From the NCBI GenBank assembly GCA_009781325.1, contig WQYJ01000039.1, positions 1-13,320 on the forward strand: 13,320 nucleotides of DNA. Direction: 5' to 3'. Under the pieces are notes generated by a model that saw only the letters and a program-made list of their open reading frames with translations, was not told the origin of the DNA and did not search any database. Numbering within the stretch: the first letter of the stretch is position 1; the number at the start of each line of letters is the position of its first letter. Both the position numbers and the translations under genes were made by a program. This stretch comes from Propionibacteriaceae bacterium. Lineage in GTDB: Bacteria > Actinomycetota > Actinomycetes > Propionibacteriales > Propionibacteriaceae. Shown in pieces: positions 1-7,070 of this stretch.

Positions 1-836
1 ACATCAACCGCCTTAGCTTCGATGGCTGTACCAGAACCAGTGTTATTCACTGAGCCGCCGCTAACATCGACAGTCAGAGCTGTGACTGTTGGGTTGGCAC
101 CAGTAGAACTCACTGTGCCGCCGCTGATTCTAACCGTATAGGCATTGATAGCGTTGCTGGAGCCGGCGGTCACTTTCCCAGATTTCACCACGACCTCGGA
201 CTTTTTGGCAACGATAGCCTCTCCGTACAATTCACTGGTTACACTGCCGGTGATCGTAAGGGTGGTTTCATCTGTGAACTCGTCGAGCAGTACCGCGCAG
301 GCATTGCCAGTGGCACTGACTGTACCGGAGATATCCATTGTTGTCTTTTTGATCCCTCGGTAACCCAGAGCAATCCCACCCATAGTATTGGTCAGGGTTC
401 CTGCGATTTTCGTTGTGATGGAGTACCCACCGTGCAGCAGGGTCGTTCCAGTTGCTCTATTGATTATTGAACCGGATGACGCAAGCTCAAAGGAAAAAGC
501 TAAACCAACAGAACTGCCAATGCTCACGAGGAAAGACGGATAATCCACCGACCCAGAATAGGTTGCTTTCCACATCAAGGTCACGCCGGGAGTCATGTTC
601 ACAAACAGGGTGGAGTTTGCATCGGTCTTTGAACCGGTGACAGTAACGGTGTCCCCTGAATTGGAGACAGCCATCGCTTCGTCAATTTTTTGCTTGACTC
701 CAGCAACGGTATCGCTGGCGACGATCGTGACAGTGGTGTTGGCGGCATGTGCGCTCAGCGGAGTGATGGTCATTACACCACCCATGACTGCCAGTGCTGC
801 CAGAGCCGAGATGGTTTTTCGTGTGAGTTGCGTCAT
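1..836 (-). CDS. Secreted beta-helix-like repeat protein, paralogue of the 973-3150 gene (3' end outside window)
   Basis: The first 278 residues are visible; the C-terminus lies beyond base 1. The start is the ATG at 836-834, preceded by an AGGTGGGA ribosome site. A Sec signal peptide (MTQLTRK, hydrophobic stretch, cleavage after AHA at residue 31) leads into Gly/Thr/Ser-rich repeats such as ISGGTVSSTG and VSGGSVNNTG, the short-turn pattern typical of right-handed beta-helix surface proteins. It aligns along its whole visible length with the upstream neighbour: shared blocks include SDTVAG, GDT-TVTGSK, GVTL-WKA-YSG, IAGTL-NT and EAI-A-K-EV. The two are therefore tandem duplicates that have diverged to roughly half identity by eye. 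The complete neighbour suggests a linker, InlB-like domains and a membrane anchor beyond the window. A surface or adhesive role is inferred; no catalytic motif is seen. Confidence 0.88.
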   Translation of the reverse strand, partial: MTQLTRKTISALAALAVMGGVMTITPLSAHAANTTVTIVASDTVAGVKQKIDEAMAVSNSGDTVTVTGSKTDANSTLFVNMTPGVTLMWKATYSGSVDYPSFLVSIGSSVGLAFSFELASSGSIINRATGTTLLHGGYSITTKIAGTLTNTMGGIALGYRGIKKTTMDISGTVSATGNACAVLLDEFTDETTLTITGSVTSELYGEAIVAKKSEVVVKSGKVTAGSSNAINAYTVRISGGTVSSTGANPTVTALTVDVSGGSVNNTGSGTAIEAKAVD

Positions 837-864
837 GATTCTGTCCCACCTACTAGATGACTTC

Positions 865-893
865 ATTCTACGCAGATATCACAGCGGTGTCGG
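865..893 (-). promoter_or_regulatory. Probable promoter of the partial secreted-protein gene
   Basis: Read on the minus strand, CCGACA (893-888), 17 nt, TAGAAT (870-865). The -10 matches the consensus at five of six positions and the -35 at four. The start codon follows 28 nt after the -10, exactly as in the paralogue upstream, so this gene probably has its own promoter. Confidence 0.5.
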
Positions 894-946
894 GAAAACA
901 TCACAGGTTCTCATCCAGCACTAGCTGGTTGGCTCCCATCACACTA

Positions 947-966
947 GGGCAGCGAGTCCGCAGCCC
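947..966 (-). terminator. Possible weak hairpin after the 725-aa gene
   Basis: On the minus strand GGGCTGCG, loop GACT, CGCTGCCC forms an 8-bp stem with one T-T mismatch just after the stop codon at 973. No T-run follows, so it may only attenuate or stabilise the transcript. Confidence 0.3.
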
Positions 967-972
967 CTGGGA

Positions 973-3150
973 CTACTTCGAACCCTGAGAATTCTTGCGC
1001 CTATAGACGATGAAGAGGATCAGCCCTCCCACACCGGCAAGGACTGTGATGACACCGAGCAAGATCACCCACTTGTTGACGTCTGTAGTAGAGGCATGGG
1101 AAGAATCAGGGTCTTCGGAATCAGCCGGCGGGTTTGCAGGGATCGGTTGACCAGCATCCAATGAATCAGGGTCATTGGGGATCGCTACGAACATCGCCAT
1201 GAGGGTCACAGGATAGTTCGGCATGACGAACTCGTCGCTATCAAGGGTGACGGCAACACCGTTGATGAGCCAACAGTCGAGAAGATAGCCTTCCTCGATG
1301 GTGACTTCTAGGAGGACGATGTCACCCTCCTTGGCGGAGTTCACGCTGGCATTAGCAGTTCCGCCTTCGGTGGCGCTCACTGCTAGAGCGTAGGAATCAT
1401 CGGGCGCATCGGTATATGTCGCTGTCACACTGACTGCCTTAGCGCTCATGATGAAGGTTGTCGTTTGGTTGCTGGCATTGTTGAAAACCACCCCAGAGGT
1501 AGTAGTCCAGCTACTGAAGACCTGACCTGTCGGAGCCGAATTAGCTGTGATGGTGACTGGTTGTCCGGCTGAGAACCTGCCTGAGCCCACGCCTGAGTTC
1601 ACCGTGACCTGGTACTGCGCAGAGGTAGCGCTCCGCGTAGGAGTAGAGGTAGGTTTCGCAGAACTGGTTTGTGTTGGGGTCGAGGTTGGTCGTGCCGTAG
1701 TCGATGCCGGTCGTGAGGTCGTCGGTTGTGCCGTGGTGGAAGACGGACGAGAGGTGGTCGAAGGTGGCCGTGACGTGGTTGGGTTCGCCGTGGTCGAAGG
1801 TGGCCGTGACGTGGTTGGGTTCGCCGTGGTAGAAGCCGGTCGTGATGTCGTTGGGTTCGCCGTGGTAGAAGCCGGCCGTGATGTCGTCGGGTTCGCCGTA
1901 GTCGATGCCGGCCGTGATGTCGTCGGTTGTGCCGTGGTTGATGCCGGTCGTGACGTGGTGGGCTGCACAGGTGTCGCTGGCTTTGAAATCACTATCCCGG
2001 AGATCGTGATGTACCCGGTGTTACTGCCCCGGCTGTACTTGATCGAGGGTTGACTGCCGTTGAGGGCCCACCCAGCAGTAGCTCCAGAACTCACGCTGAG
2101 CCCGGTCGTTGTTCCCTCGGTATAGGTCGGTGTTCCGCTGGGTTTATTCCAAGCGATGACGACTGCGGAGCCGCTGATGACTGGTGTACCGGCGTCAGAT
2201 CTGATCACATTGGAAGCACCTGTGGTTCCCATGCCATAGGCGAAGGCGACTCCGCCACTCATCATCGCAGCACCTGATGCCGCGATGGCGACACCGGTGG
2301 TGGCTACGATGGTCCCGCCAGTAACCTCAGCCGTTTTGGTTGTGATGGCGTTTCCTGATCCAGTGTTTTCTACCCTGCCGCCGCTGATCAACGCGAACTG
2401 GGTTGAGATTGTGGGGTTTGACCCCGTGGAAGTCACCGTGCCGCCTCTGACAGTGACTGTCAACGCATTGATAGCAGAGGCAGCTCTCGCCCCGACTCTT
2501 CCGGAACTGACGTTCACCTCCGCTTTCGGGGCGTAAATAGCCTCACCATTCGCGGTATTTTCGACAGTGCCGGTAACGGTAATGGTGGTTTGATCTGTGA
2601 AGTCATCGGTGTGAATCCCACGACCAAAGCCAGTAGCTGTGATCGTACCGCTGACCTCGATGCTGGTACGGCCAAGACCGCGATAGTACAAAGCTGTGCC
2701 GCTGCCGGTGTTGCTTAGTGTTCCCGCAATCCTGGTCGTCATCCGAGTATCAGCCCGAGAAAGAGTGTTGCCGGAGTAGCTGTTGGACAGCGAAGCTCCC
2801 GAAGCGAGCTCAAAGGTGTTGCCTTCACCGCCTGGGGCTAAATAGACCAGGGTGGCATAGGTCCAACCGGAATAGTTGGCCTTCCACAAAAGTGTCACAC
2901 CAGCGGGAATGCTGATGGTGAGCATCGAGGCTGCATCTGACTTGGAGCCAGTGACAGTGATGGTGTCGCCATACCTCGCTGCGTTCATCGCAGCTTCAAT
3001 TCTGCCTTGGATTCCAGCCACAGTGTCACTCTGGGTGATCGCCACAGAGGCACTCACTGCGTGTGCGTCGGGCACAGCTACTGTGATGAGTCCGATCATT
3101 ACGGCGCACGCCACAAAGGCAGTCGCCGACAAACGTGTTAGCGCATTCAT
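973..3150 (-). CDS. Membrane-anchored secreted repeat protein with beta-helix-like region, Thr/Pro linker and two InlB-like domains
   Basis: 725 residues. The start is the ATG at 3150-3148, not the upstream in-frame ATG at 3189: GAGGG lies just before it and the signal peptide begins here. Order: signal peptide 1-31 (cleavage after DAHA); Gly/Thr/Ser-rich beta-helix-like repeats about 32-390 (VRGGTVTSTG, ISGGRVENTG); a Thr/Pro/Ser/Arg linker of seven 12-residue units 397-487, continuing TPT-rich to about 507; two divergent InlB B-repeat-like domains, about 513-580 (YQVTVNSG...FSSW...VTATYTD) and 587-655 (YALAVSAT...LLDCWLING...MAMFV); then a transmembrane helix about 693-715 with the basic tail YRRKNSQGSK. 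There is no LPXTG, so anchoring is by the helix, the linker acting as a stalk across the wall. This architecture is usual for surface adhesins; the ligand is unknown. The downstream paralogue shows tandem duplication. Confidence 0.9.
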   Translation of the reverse strand: MNALTRLSATAFVACAVMIGLITVAVPDAHAVSASVAITQSDTVAGIQGRIEAAMNAARYGDTITVTGSKSDAASMLTISIPAGVTLLWKANYSGWTYATLVYLAPGGEGNTFELASGASLSNSYSGNTLSRADTRMTTRIAGTLSNTGSGTALYYRGLGRTSIEVSGTITATGFGRGIHTDDFTDQTTITVTGTVENTANGEAIYAPKAEVNVSSGRVGARAASAINALTVTVRGGTVTSTGSNPTISTQFALISGGRVENTGSGNAITTKTAEVTGGTIVATTGVAIAASGAAMMSGGVAFAYGMGTTGASNVIRSDAGTPVISGSAVVIAWNKPSGTPTYTEGTTTGLSVSSGATAGWALNGSQPSIKYSRGSNTGYITISGIVISKPATPVQPTTSRPASTTAQPTTSRPASTTANPTTSRPASTTANPTTSRPASTTANPTTSRPPSTTANPTTSRPPSTTSRPSSTTAQPTTSRPASTTARPTSTPTQTSSAKPTSTPTRSATSAQYQVTVNSGVGSGRFSAGQPVTITANSAPTGQVFSSWTTTSGVVFNNASNQTTTFIMSAKAVSVTATYTDAPDDSYALAVSATEGGTANASVNSAKEGDIVLLEVTIEEGYLLDCWLINGVAVTLDSDEFVMPNYPVTLMAMFVAIPNDPDSLDAGQPIPANPPADSEDPDSSHASTTDVNKWVILLGVITVLAGVGGLILFIVYRRKNSQGSK
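1690..1962 (-). repeat. 36-nt tandem repeat (7 units plus a 21-nt insert) encoding the linker
   Basis: The 273 bases encode 91 residues: seven copies of PTTSRP(A/P)STTA(Q/N/R), with an extra seven residues (SRPSSTT) inside the sixth unit. The central copies differ by only a few bases, as in a repeat that expands and contracts by slippage or unequal crossover. Every unit is a multiple of three, so copy change alters stalk length without breaking the frame. Confidence 0.93.
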
Positions 3151-3176
3151 GCTTGTATTCCCTCTAATTGTGCCTC

Positions 3177-3188
3177 TCATTCTACGCA
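3177..3188 (-). promoter_or_regulatory. Conserved promoter-proximal 12-mer TGCGTAGAATGA upstream of the 725-aa gene
   Basis: The 12 bases are identical to those at 863-874 upstream of the paralogue. The TAGAAT core (3184-3179) is 28 nt from the ATG in both, which fits a -10 element. The -35 region here (CCGTTT at 17 nt) is poor, so an activator or a non-housekeeping sigma factor is possible. Confidence 0.5.
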
Positions 3189-3359
3189 TTTTTTTGCCAA
3201 CAAACGGTACTTGTATCCAAATCGTGAACCACGTGTCGAGTAAACACCACCTCCTGGCACCAGCGATTAGCTCGCCCGACCCGCCGGTTTCTCCTGTGTT
3301 TTAGACCCCGCACTTGTTCTACCGGTAAACTCTTTCCTTGCATCATAAAAGGAGCAGAT

Positions 3360-3821
3360 ATGAAGAAACTGTTGGTTGCAGGAATCCTAGCCATGGTGGC
3401 CTTAGCTGGTTGTACGCCAAACACACCGCCGGAAGAGGGCACGCCCAATGCGAACACCCCGTCAGCAGGCAGTACGGCTCCCGCCGAGCCGAATCGCCAT
3501 CAGACCATCACCGCTGAAGAAGCGAAAGAAATGATGGATGAGATGGATGAGAAAGATGGGGCTGCATTCATCATCCTCGATGTTCGCTCAGAGCAGGAGT
3601 ACGTCCAACAGCACATTCCCGGTGCCATGTTGATCCCGGATACCGAAATTCTTCAACGCGCCGAGTCCAAGATCCCAGACAAGGACATCACGATCTTCGT
3701 TTATTGCCGCAGCGGGGTCAGGTCAGAGAAAGCCTCAACAGACCTCGATCACTTGGGCTACACCAAGGTCTACAACATGGGCGGAATCATCAACTGGCCC
3801 TATGACACCACCAGCGGATAA
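3360..3821 (+). CDS. Rhodanese-domain lipoprotein
   Basis: 153 residues. AAAGGAG precedes the ATG at good spacing. Residues 1-17 are a lipoprotein signal with the lipobox LAGC; C18 would be lipidated and hold the protein on the outer face of the membrane. A Pro/Thr/Glu-rich tether (about 19-47) leads to a single rhodanese domain (about 48-153): ILDVRS-EEY-like motif at 72-81 (ILDVRSEQEY), HIPGA at 85-89, active-site loop CRSGVRS at 116-122 with C116 as the persulfide-forming cysteine, and the closing pattern VYNMGGIINW. Family members transfer sulfane sulfur or handle redox or sulfide stress; the substrate of this extracytoplasmic form cannot be read from sequence. It stands alone between the divergent adhesin-like gene and a hairpin at 3837-3865. 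Confidence 0.93.
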   Translation: MKKLLVAGILAMVALAGCTPNTPPEEGTPNANTPSAGSTAPAEPNRHQTITAEEAKEMMDEMDEKDGAAFIILDVRSEQEYVQQHIPGAMLIPDTEILQRAESKIPDKDITIFVYCRSGVRSEKASTDLDHLGYTKVYNMGGIINWPYDTTSG

Positions 3822-3836
3822 ACCCTTCCCCACACC

Positions 3837-3875
3837 TGCCTTTCCCTGCGCAACAGGGAAAGGCACTGCCGTGTT
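3837..3875 (+). terminator. Rho-independent-type terminator after the rhodanese gene
   Basis: A perfect 12-bp stem, TGCCTTTCCCTG / CAGGGAAAGGCA, with a 5-nt loop (CGCAA) spans 3837-3865. Only a short GTGTTT follows instead of a long T-run. It separates the lipoprotein gene from the zinc-ribbon operon. Confidence 0.75.
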
Positions 3876-3895
3876 TCCGCTTCACCAGCTATACT
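3866..3895 (+). promoter_or_regulatory. Probable promoter of the zinc-ribbon operon
   Basis: TATACT (3890-3895) matches the -10 consensus at five of six bases. The -35 is weak (CTGCCG at 3866-3871, 18-nt spacing). A small GCCG-ATTT-CGGC hairpin lies in the leader, and GAAGGGGGA precedes the first start codon. Confidence 0.5.
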
Positions 3896-3943
3896 TTTTA
3901 AGCGAAGCCGATTTCGGCGTCAACTTCTCACGAAGGGGGAATA

Positions 3944-4417
3944 ATGACGAACGACATATTCGGAGGGCTTGGAGATTTATTCGGCGGGTTTGCGAAGAGC
4001 GTACTTCCCAAGGACTCGCCTGAAGGCCAACTCATGGCTGCTGCGTCTGACGTGGCTGACTTGCAGAAACAAGAAGCAGACTTACTGGTGGAAATTGGGC
4101 GGGAGGCCTACGAGCAGAATCCTTCCGCGTGGGCCCAAGACACCAAGCTGACACTCATCCAGCAGAATCTCGAAGCTGCGAAGGCAGCCCTCGACACAGT
4201 CAAGCAGACACAAGAACAAGCCCAGGCAGCCCAAGCTGAAGAAGATGCCAAAGGCCGCTGCAGTAAGTGCGGAAACAAGAACCCCGAGAGTGTCAAGTTT
4301 TGCCAGGGCTGTGGAACACCTCTCGGAGAACCACCCAAATCCACATGTACGACCTGTGGAGCTGATCTAGGACCAGGCATTCGCTTCTGTGGTGAATGCG
4401 GAGCACGACAGGATTAA
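3944..4417 (+). CDS. Coiled-coil protein with two C-terminal zinc ribbons
   Basis: 157 residues, first gene of a four-gene operon, with a strong GAAGGGGGA ribosome site. The N-terminus is Gly/Phe-rich (IFGGLGDLFGGF). Residues about 35-103 are charged and rich in Ala/Gln/Glu (LQKQEADLLVE, LEAAKAALDTVKQTQEQAQ), predicted as helical coiled coil. Two zinc ribbons close the protein: C106/C109 with C120/C123, and C135/C138 with C149/C152, each CxxC-x10-CxxC. No signal peptide or membrane segment is seen, so it is cytosolic. Ribbons of this kind usually mediate protein or nucleic-acid contacts and are not catalytic. The same ribbon type recurs in the next two genes, so the products may form one complex (inference). 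Specific function not recognised. Confidence 0.9.
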   Translation: MTNDIFGGLGDLFGGFAKSVLPKDSPEGQLMAAASDVADLQKQEADLLVEIGREAYEQNPSAWAQDTKLTLIQQNLEAAKAALDTVKQTQEQAQAAQAEEDAKGRCSKCGNKNPESVKFCQGCGTPLGEPPKSTCTTCGADLGPGIRFCGECGARQD

Positions 4418-4420
4418 ACT

Positions 4421-4792
4421 ATGGCGACTTATAAGCAAGAATGCATTCACTGCCACAATATGATCGACCGGGATGCACATCTGTGCCCCAAGTGCGGATC
4501 CCGAAGCCCCTTCGGATACGGGTGCCCGTCATGTCTGAAGCCCGTAGAGCCCGGTGATGCTGTGTGCTCTGCATGCGGGCGAGCCTTGGCGACCTGCTGC
4601 CCATACTGCACTCAAGTGACATTCGCAGGCACCGATATCTGCGGATGGTGCGGGCGCTCACTTCTCATTCGCTGCCAAAACAAGAGATGCAACGAACTAC
4701 AATTTTTTGAAAACACTAAATGCTTGGTTTGCGGCAAGGCCATCAAGAATGCCGCCCAGCAGATCGACGAAATTAAGAAGGGACAAAGGTAA
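4421..4792 (+). CDS. Multiple zinc-ribbon protein
   Basis: 123 residues made almost wholly of zinc-binding modules. Four consecutive ribbons can be laid out: C8/C11 with C22/C25; C35/C38 with C49/C52; C60/C63 with C74/C77; and a variant C85-x4-C90 with C101/C104. The first three are short CxxC...CxxC knuckles with G or GR after the second pair (CGSR, CGRA, CGRS). A basic tail (EIKKGQR) ends the chain. It starts 3 nt after the upstream stop and its TAA overlaps the next ATG by one base (TAATG), so translation is probably coupled. With no enzymatic domain it is likely a scaffold or adaptor working with its neighbours. It resembles the 'double zinc ribbon' group in layout; the function is unknown. 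Confidence 0.88.
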   Translation: MATYKQECIHCHNMIDRDAHLCPKCGSRSPFGYGCPSCLKPVEPGDAVCSACGRALATCCPYCTQVTFAGTDICGWCGRSLLIRCQNKRCNELQFFENTKCLVCGKAIKNAAQQIDEIKKGQR

Positions 4793-5559
4793 TGCTGCAA
4801 GCCTTTACTCGTAACTATCACGACAACTCCACCGATGCCGGTTTCCAGTTCACTCTCTACTGTGATTCCTGCAATGACGGCTACAAGACCAGCTTCATCG
4901 AGTCGGAAACATACAAGAAGGGCAAGGGTTCGCGCCTGCTCGGTCAGGGAGCTTCCATCGTTGGCGGTCTCCTCGGAGGCAAGCTCCATGATGTTGGTTA
5001 TGCTGCTGAACGCGGCTCTAGTGTGCTGTCGGAACGTTTCGACGGCCACTCGCCCGAATGGCAGAAAGAGCATGAGCAGGTTTTCTCGCGAGCCCAAAAT
5101 GAGGCTAGTCAGCATTTCCATCGCTGCCCAAGCTGCACCAGTTACGTCTGTGACCAGTGCTTCAACGAGGACGAGGGAATGTGCGTTCAATGTGCACCGC
5201 GTCAAGAGATCTATGTGGCTCAGGCCCGCGCCGATGCCATGAGGCGCAATATCGAAGAAGCCGGTCAGAATGCGACCGTATGGCAGGGCAATATCGAATC
5301 CAAGACGACAATCTGCAACACCTGCGGAAAACCAGCCGGCACAGGCAAGTTCTGCAATAACTGCGGTGCATCGATGGAATTGAAGGAATGCCCCAAGTGC
5401 GGTGCGAAGAATGCTCAGACCGTACGCTTCTGCAATAACTGCGGTGATAACCTCCAGCAGGTGGCAGTGCCCACGGGTGTCTGTCAGGGCTGCGGGACTC
5501 AGAACCCGCCTGGTACGCGATTCTGCGGTCAATGCGGGGTTGCGATCGGCGTGGCCTAA
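4792..5559 (+). CDS. Zinc-ribbon protein with N-terminal Cys-rich domain and three C-terminal ribbons
   Basis: 255 residues; the ATG overlaps the previous stop by one base and GAAGGGAC lies just upstream. An N-terminal region holds C24/C27 and a Gly-rich stretch (about 47-64, GASIVGGLLGGK) that is too short and polar to call a membrane helix. A treble Cys cluster follows (C112/C115, C120/C123, C131/C134), then a helical link (about 138-165), then three standard ribbons: C175/C178-C188/C191, C200/C203-C214/C217 and C231/C234-C245/C248. The CNNCG motif occurs in the first two, so these are recent internal duplicates. The C-terminal ribbons resemble those of the first operon gene. Likely cytosolic; partner binding by the ribbons is inferred. 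I do not recognise a named family for the N-terminal half. Confidence 0.88.
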   Translation: MLQAFTRNYHDNSTDAGFQFTLYCDSCNDGYKTSFIESETYKKGKGSRLLGQGASIVGGLLGGKLHDVGYAAERGSSVLSERFDGHSPEWQKEHEQVFSRAQNEASQHFHRCPSCTSYVCDQCFNEDEGMCVQCAPRQEIYVAQARADAMRRNIEEAGQNATVWQGNIESKTTICNTCGKPAGTGKFCNNCGASMELKECPKCGAKNAQTVRFCNNCGDNLQQVAVPTGVCQGCGTQNPPGTRFCGQCGVAIGVA

Positions 5560-5568
5560 GGGGTACCG

Positions 5569-6864
5569 ATGTCGTCGGCAGATGAGGCGAATGGTGCGCC
5601 CGAAGCCCCAAGCATCACCTATACAGCTATCGCAGACTCCGAGTTAATCACCGGTGAAGTACGCCTGCGGATTTCAGACAACTCCTTGTCTGTGACCGGG
5701 TTGTTTGAAGCCACCGAGATCTCGTTCATCGAGATCCAGGCACTGAAACTGGTGGACTACACAGTTGTCATCGAAACCGACTCCGGGCCCTTCCGGTTCT
5801 CACGCATGGGTGAGTGGTGTCAGCGTTTCTATGACGAAATCTGCGCCTACTACAACACGCTGGTGTCCAAATCCCTGTTCATTTCCACCAGTCCCATCCT
5901 GACAACCAATGGCACCTATCACTACAGCGAGTGGGGTACCCAGATCGATGGAGCAGCGCCGATCGCGGTCTACGACAACTGCGTGGCCACATTGCCACCT
6001 GATCTGAATGCACGTCGGGTACCACTGGTCTTCGCAACAGGTCTGACCAAGGGTGAGTTCGAGCTGACACTGAGTCTGGAAACCGGCGAGTCCTACACCT
6101 GGTCTCGTCTAGGCTACGACACTGATCTGTTCGCTGACTCCATCGAGGCTCAGATTCGTACTCTGCGTGAGAAGTCGCTGATGGCGATCCACGAGATTGA
6201 CCCGACGTTGAACGCCAGCCAGGCCAGTCAATTGTCAGGGCTCATTCCGCATGGTGTGGCAGCCCCGCTGTCAGCTATCGCTGGTATTGCACCCTCGCTG
6301 GTCAGTGCTCTGGAGGACAAGATCGCCCAGACCTGCGCAGCCGAGACCTACACGGCGTTCAAGGAACTCTCCGGTTCGCAGCATATTTGTGTGGGCTTTC
6401 GAAAGAACGATCTCAAGTTCGGTTCACAACCGGGTCCAAGCTCGATGATGGCGGGGCTGACTCAGATTCTTCCGGGAGCCGCAGGTGAGGTCTTCGATGC
6501 AGCATCTGAAGCTGACGAAGAGAAAGTGGATCCCTACCTGATGTGGATGATCGTACCTTCCCCGAACGGGCAGTACGCCGCAGTCGAGTTCGCCTTCCCG
6601 AACTCGGCGACCTTCATCTACCGTACGAACGGAAACTTCGAGTTGTTCGCACGGGCCCTGAACAGGGCACTGGAAGCCATCGACTTCAAGCGTGAGGTCA
6701 TCCGATTGACCGACGCGGAGCTTCTCAAGCCTGAAAACGCCCGCTACGCCATGGCAAATCGCCGTACTGCAGCACTGCAATTCGTACGTGCAAACTTCGT
6801 GACACGGGTGATCCACTCATCACTGGAAACATGGAAGCAGAAGCTCACCCAAGCCTGGATTTAG
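5569..6864 (+). CDS. Conserved-looking protein of unknown function with three related beta/helix modules
   Basis: 431 residues, last gene of the zinc-ribbon operon, 9 nt after the previous stop, with AAGGGG before the ATG. No signal peptide, membrane helix or zinc ligands are seen. Three segments share a pattern of beta strands ending in an aromatic-rich hairpin, R, then a helix: about 36-103 (FRFSRMGEWCQRFYDEI), 133-205 (YTWSRLGYDTDLFADSI) and 327-372 (FIYRTNGNFELFARAL). This resembles the seven-strand-plus-helix plan of PH-like domains, which bind lipids or proteins, but that is a shape guess only. Between modules two and three is a Gly/Ala/Leu-rich region (about 217-255) followed by SGSQHICVGF. 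The strict operon position suggests it is the target or effector partner of the zinc-ribbon proteins. Confidence 0.85.
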   Translation: MSSADEANGAPEAPSITYTAIADSELITGEVRLRISDNSLSVTGLFEATEISFIEIQALKLVDYTVVIETDSGPFRFSRMGEWCQRFYDEICAYYNTLVSKSLFISTSPILTTNGTYHYSEWGTQIDGAAPIAVYDNCVATLPPDLNARRVPLVFATGLTKGEFELTLSLETGESYTWSRLGYDTDLFADSIEAQIRTLREKSLMAIHEIDPTLNASQASQLSGLIPHGVAAPLSAIAGIAPSLVSALEDKIAQTCAAETYTAFKELSGSQHICVGFRKNDLKFGSQPGPSSMMAGLTQILPGAAGEVFDAASEADEEKVDPYLMWMIVPSPNGQYAAVEFAFPNSATFIYRTNGNFELFARALNRALEAIDFKREVIRLTDAELLKPENARYAMANRRTAALQFVRANFVTRVIHSSLETWKQKLTQAWI

Positions 6865-6873
6865 TCGTCTCGG

Positions 6874-6903
6874 TTGACAGCACCCACTGGAATAGACTTG
6901 AAT
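6874..6903 (+). promoter_or_regulatory. Probable promoter of the tRNA-Gly gene
   Basis: A perfect TTGACA (6874-6879) is followed at 18 nt by TTGAAT (6898-6903, four of six matches). Transcription would begin about 20 nt before the mature tRNA end. No terminator separates it from the preceding operon. Confidence 0.5.
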
Positions 6904-6930
6904 AAACAGGTTGTGCCAGTGATGGTGCGC

Positions 6931-7004
6931 GCGAATGTAGCTCAATGGTAGAGCCCCAGCCTTCCAAGCTGGTCATGCGGGTTCGATTCCCGTCATTCGC
7001 TCCA
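6931..7004 (+). tRNA. tRNA-Gly(TCC)
   Basis: 74 nt with a full cloverleaf: acceptor GCGAATG/CATTCGC, D-stem GCTC/GAGC, anticodon stem CCAGC/GCTGG around the loop CTTCCAA (anticodon TCC, glycine), T-stem closing around TTCGATT, and an encoded TCCA 3' end. It reads GGA codons, plus GGG by wobble. Confidence 0.97.
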
Positions 7005-7024
7005 GTGGTGTCTCGGGACATCGG

Positions 7025-7070
7025 AAACCGGTGAACCCTCATTTTGCGGGATCGCCGGTTTGTTGTTTTT
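7025..7070 (+). terminator. Strong rho-independent terminator after tRNA-Gly
   Basis: AAACCGGTGA (7025-7034) pairs with TCGCCGGTTT (7052-7061), 10 bp with one T-G wobble, extendable by CCC/GGG after one mismatch. TTGTTGTTTTT follows. The T-tract lies on the plus side only, so it stops transcription coming from the tRNA. It overlaps the 3' end of the transposase remnant. Confidence 0.85.

Noticed and set aside
595..924. 109-codon plus-strand frame
   Set aside because: It opposes the signal-peptide end of the partial secreted gene, which has a clear start, ribosome site and paralogue.
1690..1962. Tandem array considered as CRISPR
   Set aside because: Units are contiguous without unique spacers and encode protein in frame.
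1547..2053. 168-codon plus-strand frame with a Val/Gly/Asp-rich repeat
   Set aside because: It is the antisense of the 36-nt repeat of the 725-residue protein; the repeat pattern only reflects that array.
3182..3457. 91-codon minus frame across the rhodanese start
   Set aside because: It overlaps the rhodanese signal peptide and the divergent promoter region; no motif.
4612..5532. 306-codon open frame on the minus strand
   Set aside because: It is the complement of two zinc-ribbon genes whose repeated Cys codons leave the opposite strand free of stops; no ribosome site or protein motif supports it.
6424..6816. 130-codon minus frame
   Set aside because: Shadow of the 431-residue gene; composition and lack of start signals argue against it.
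6845..7042. 65-codon minus frame containing GNRTRMTSLEGWGSTIELHS
   Set aside because: It is the antisense of tRNA-Gly, a well-known source of spurious annotated proteins.
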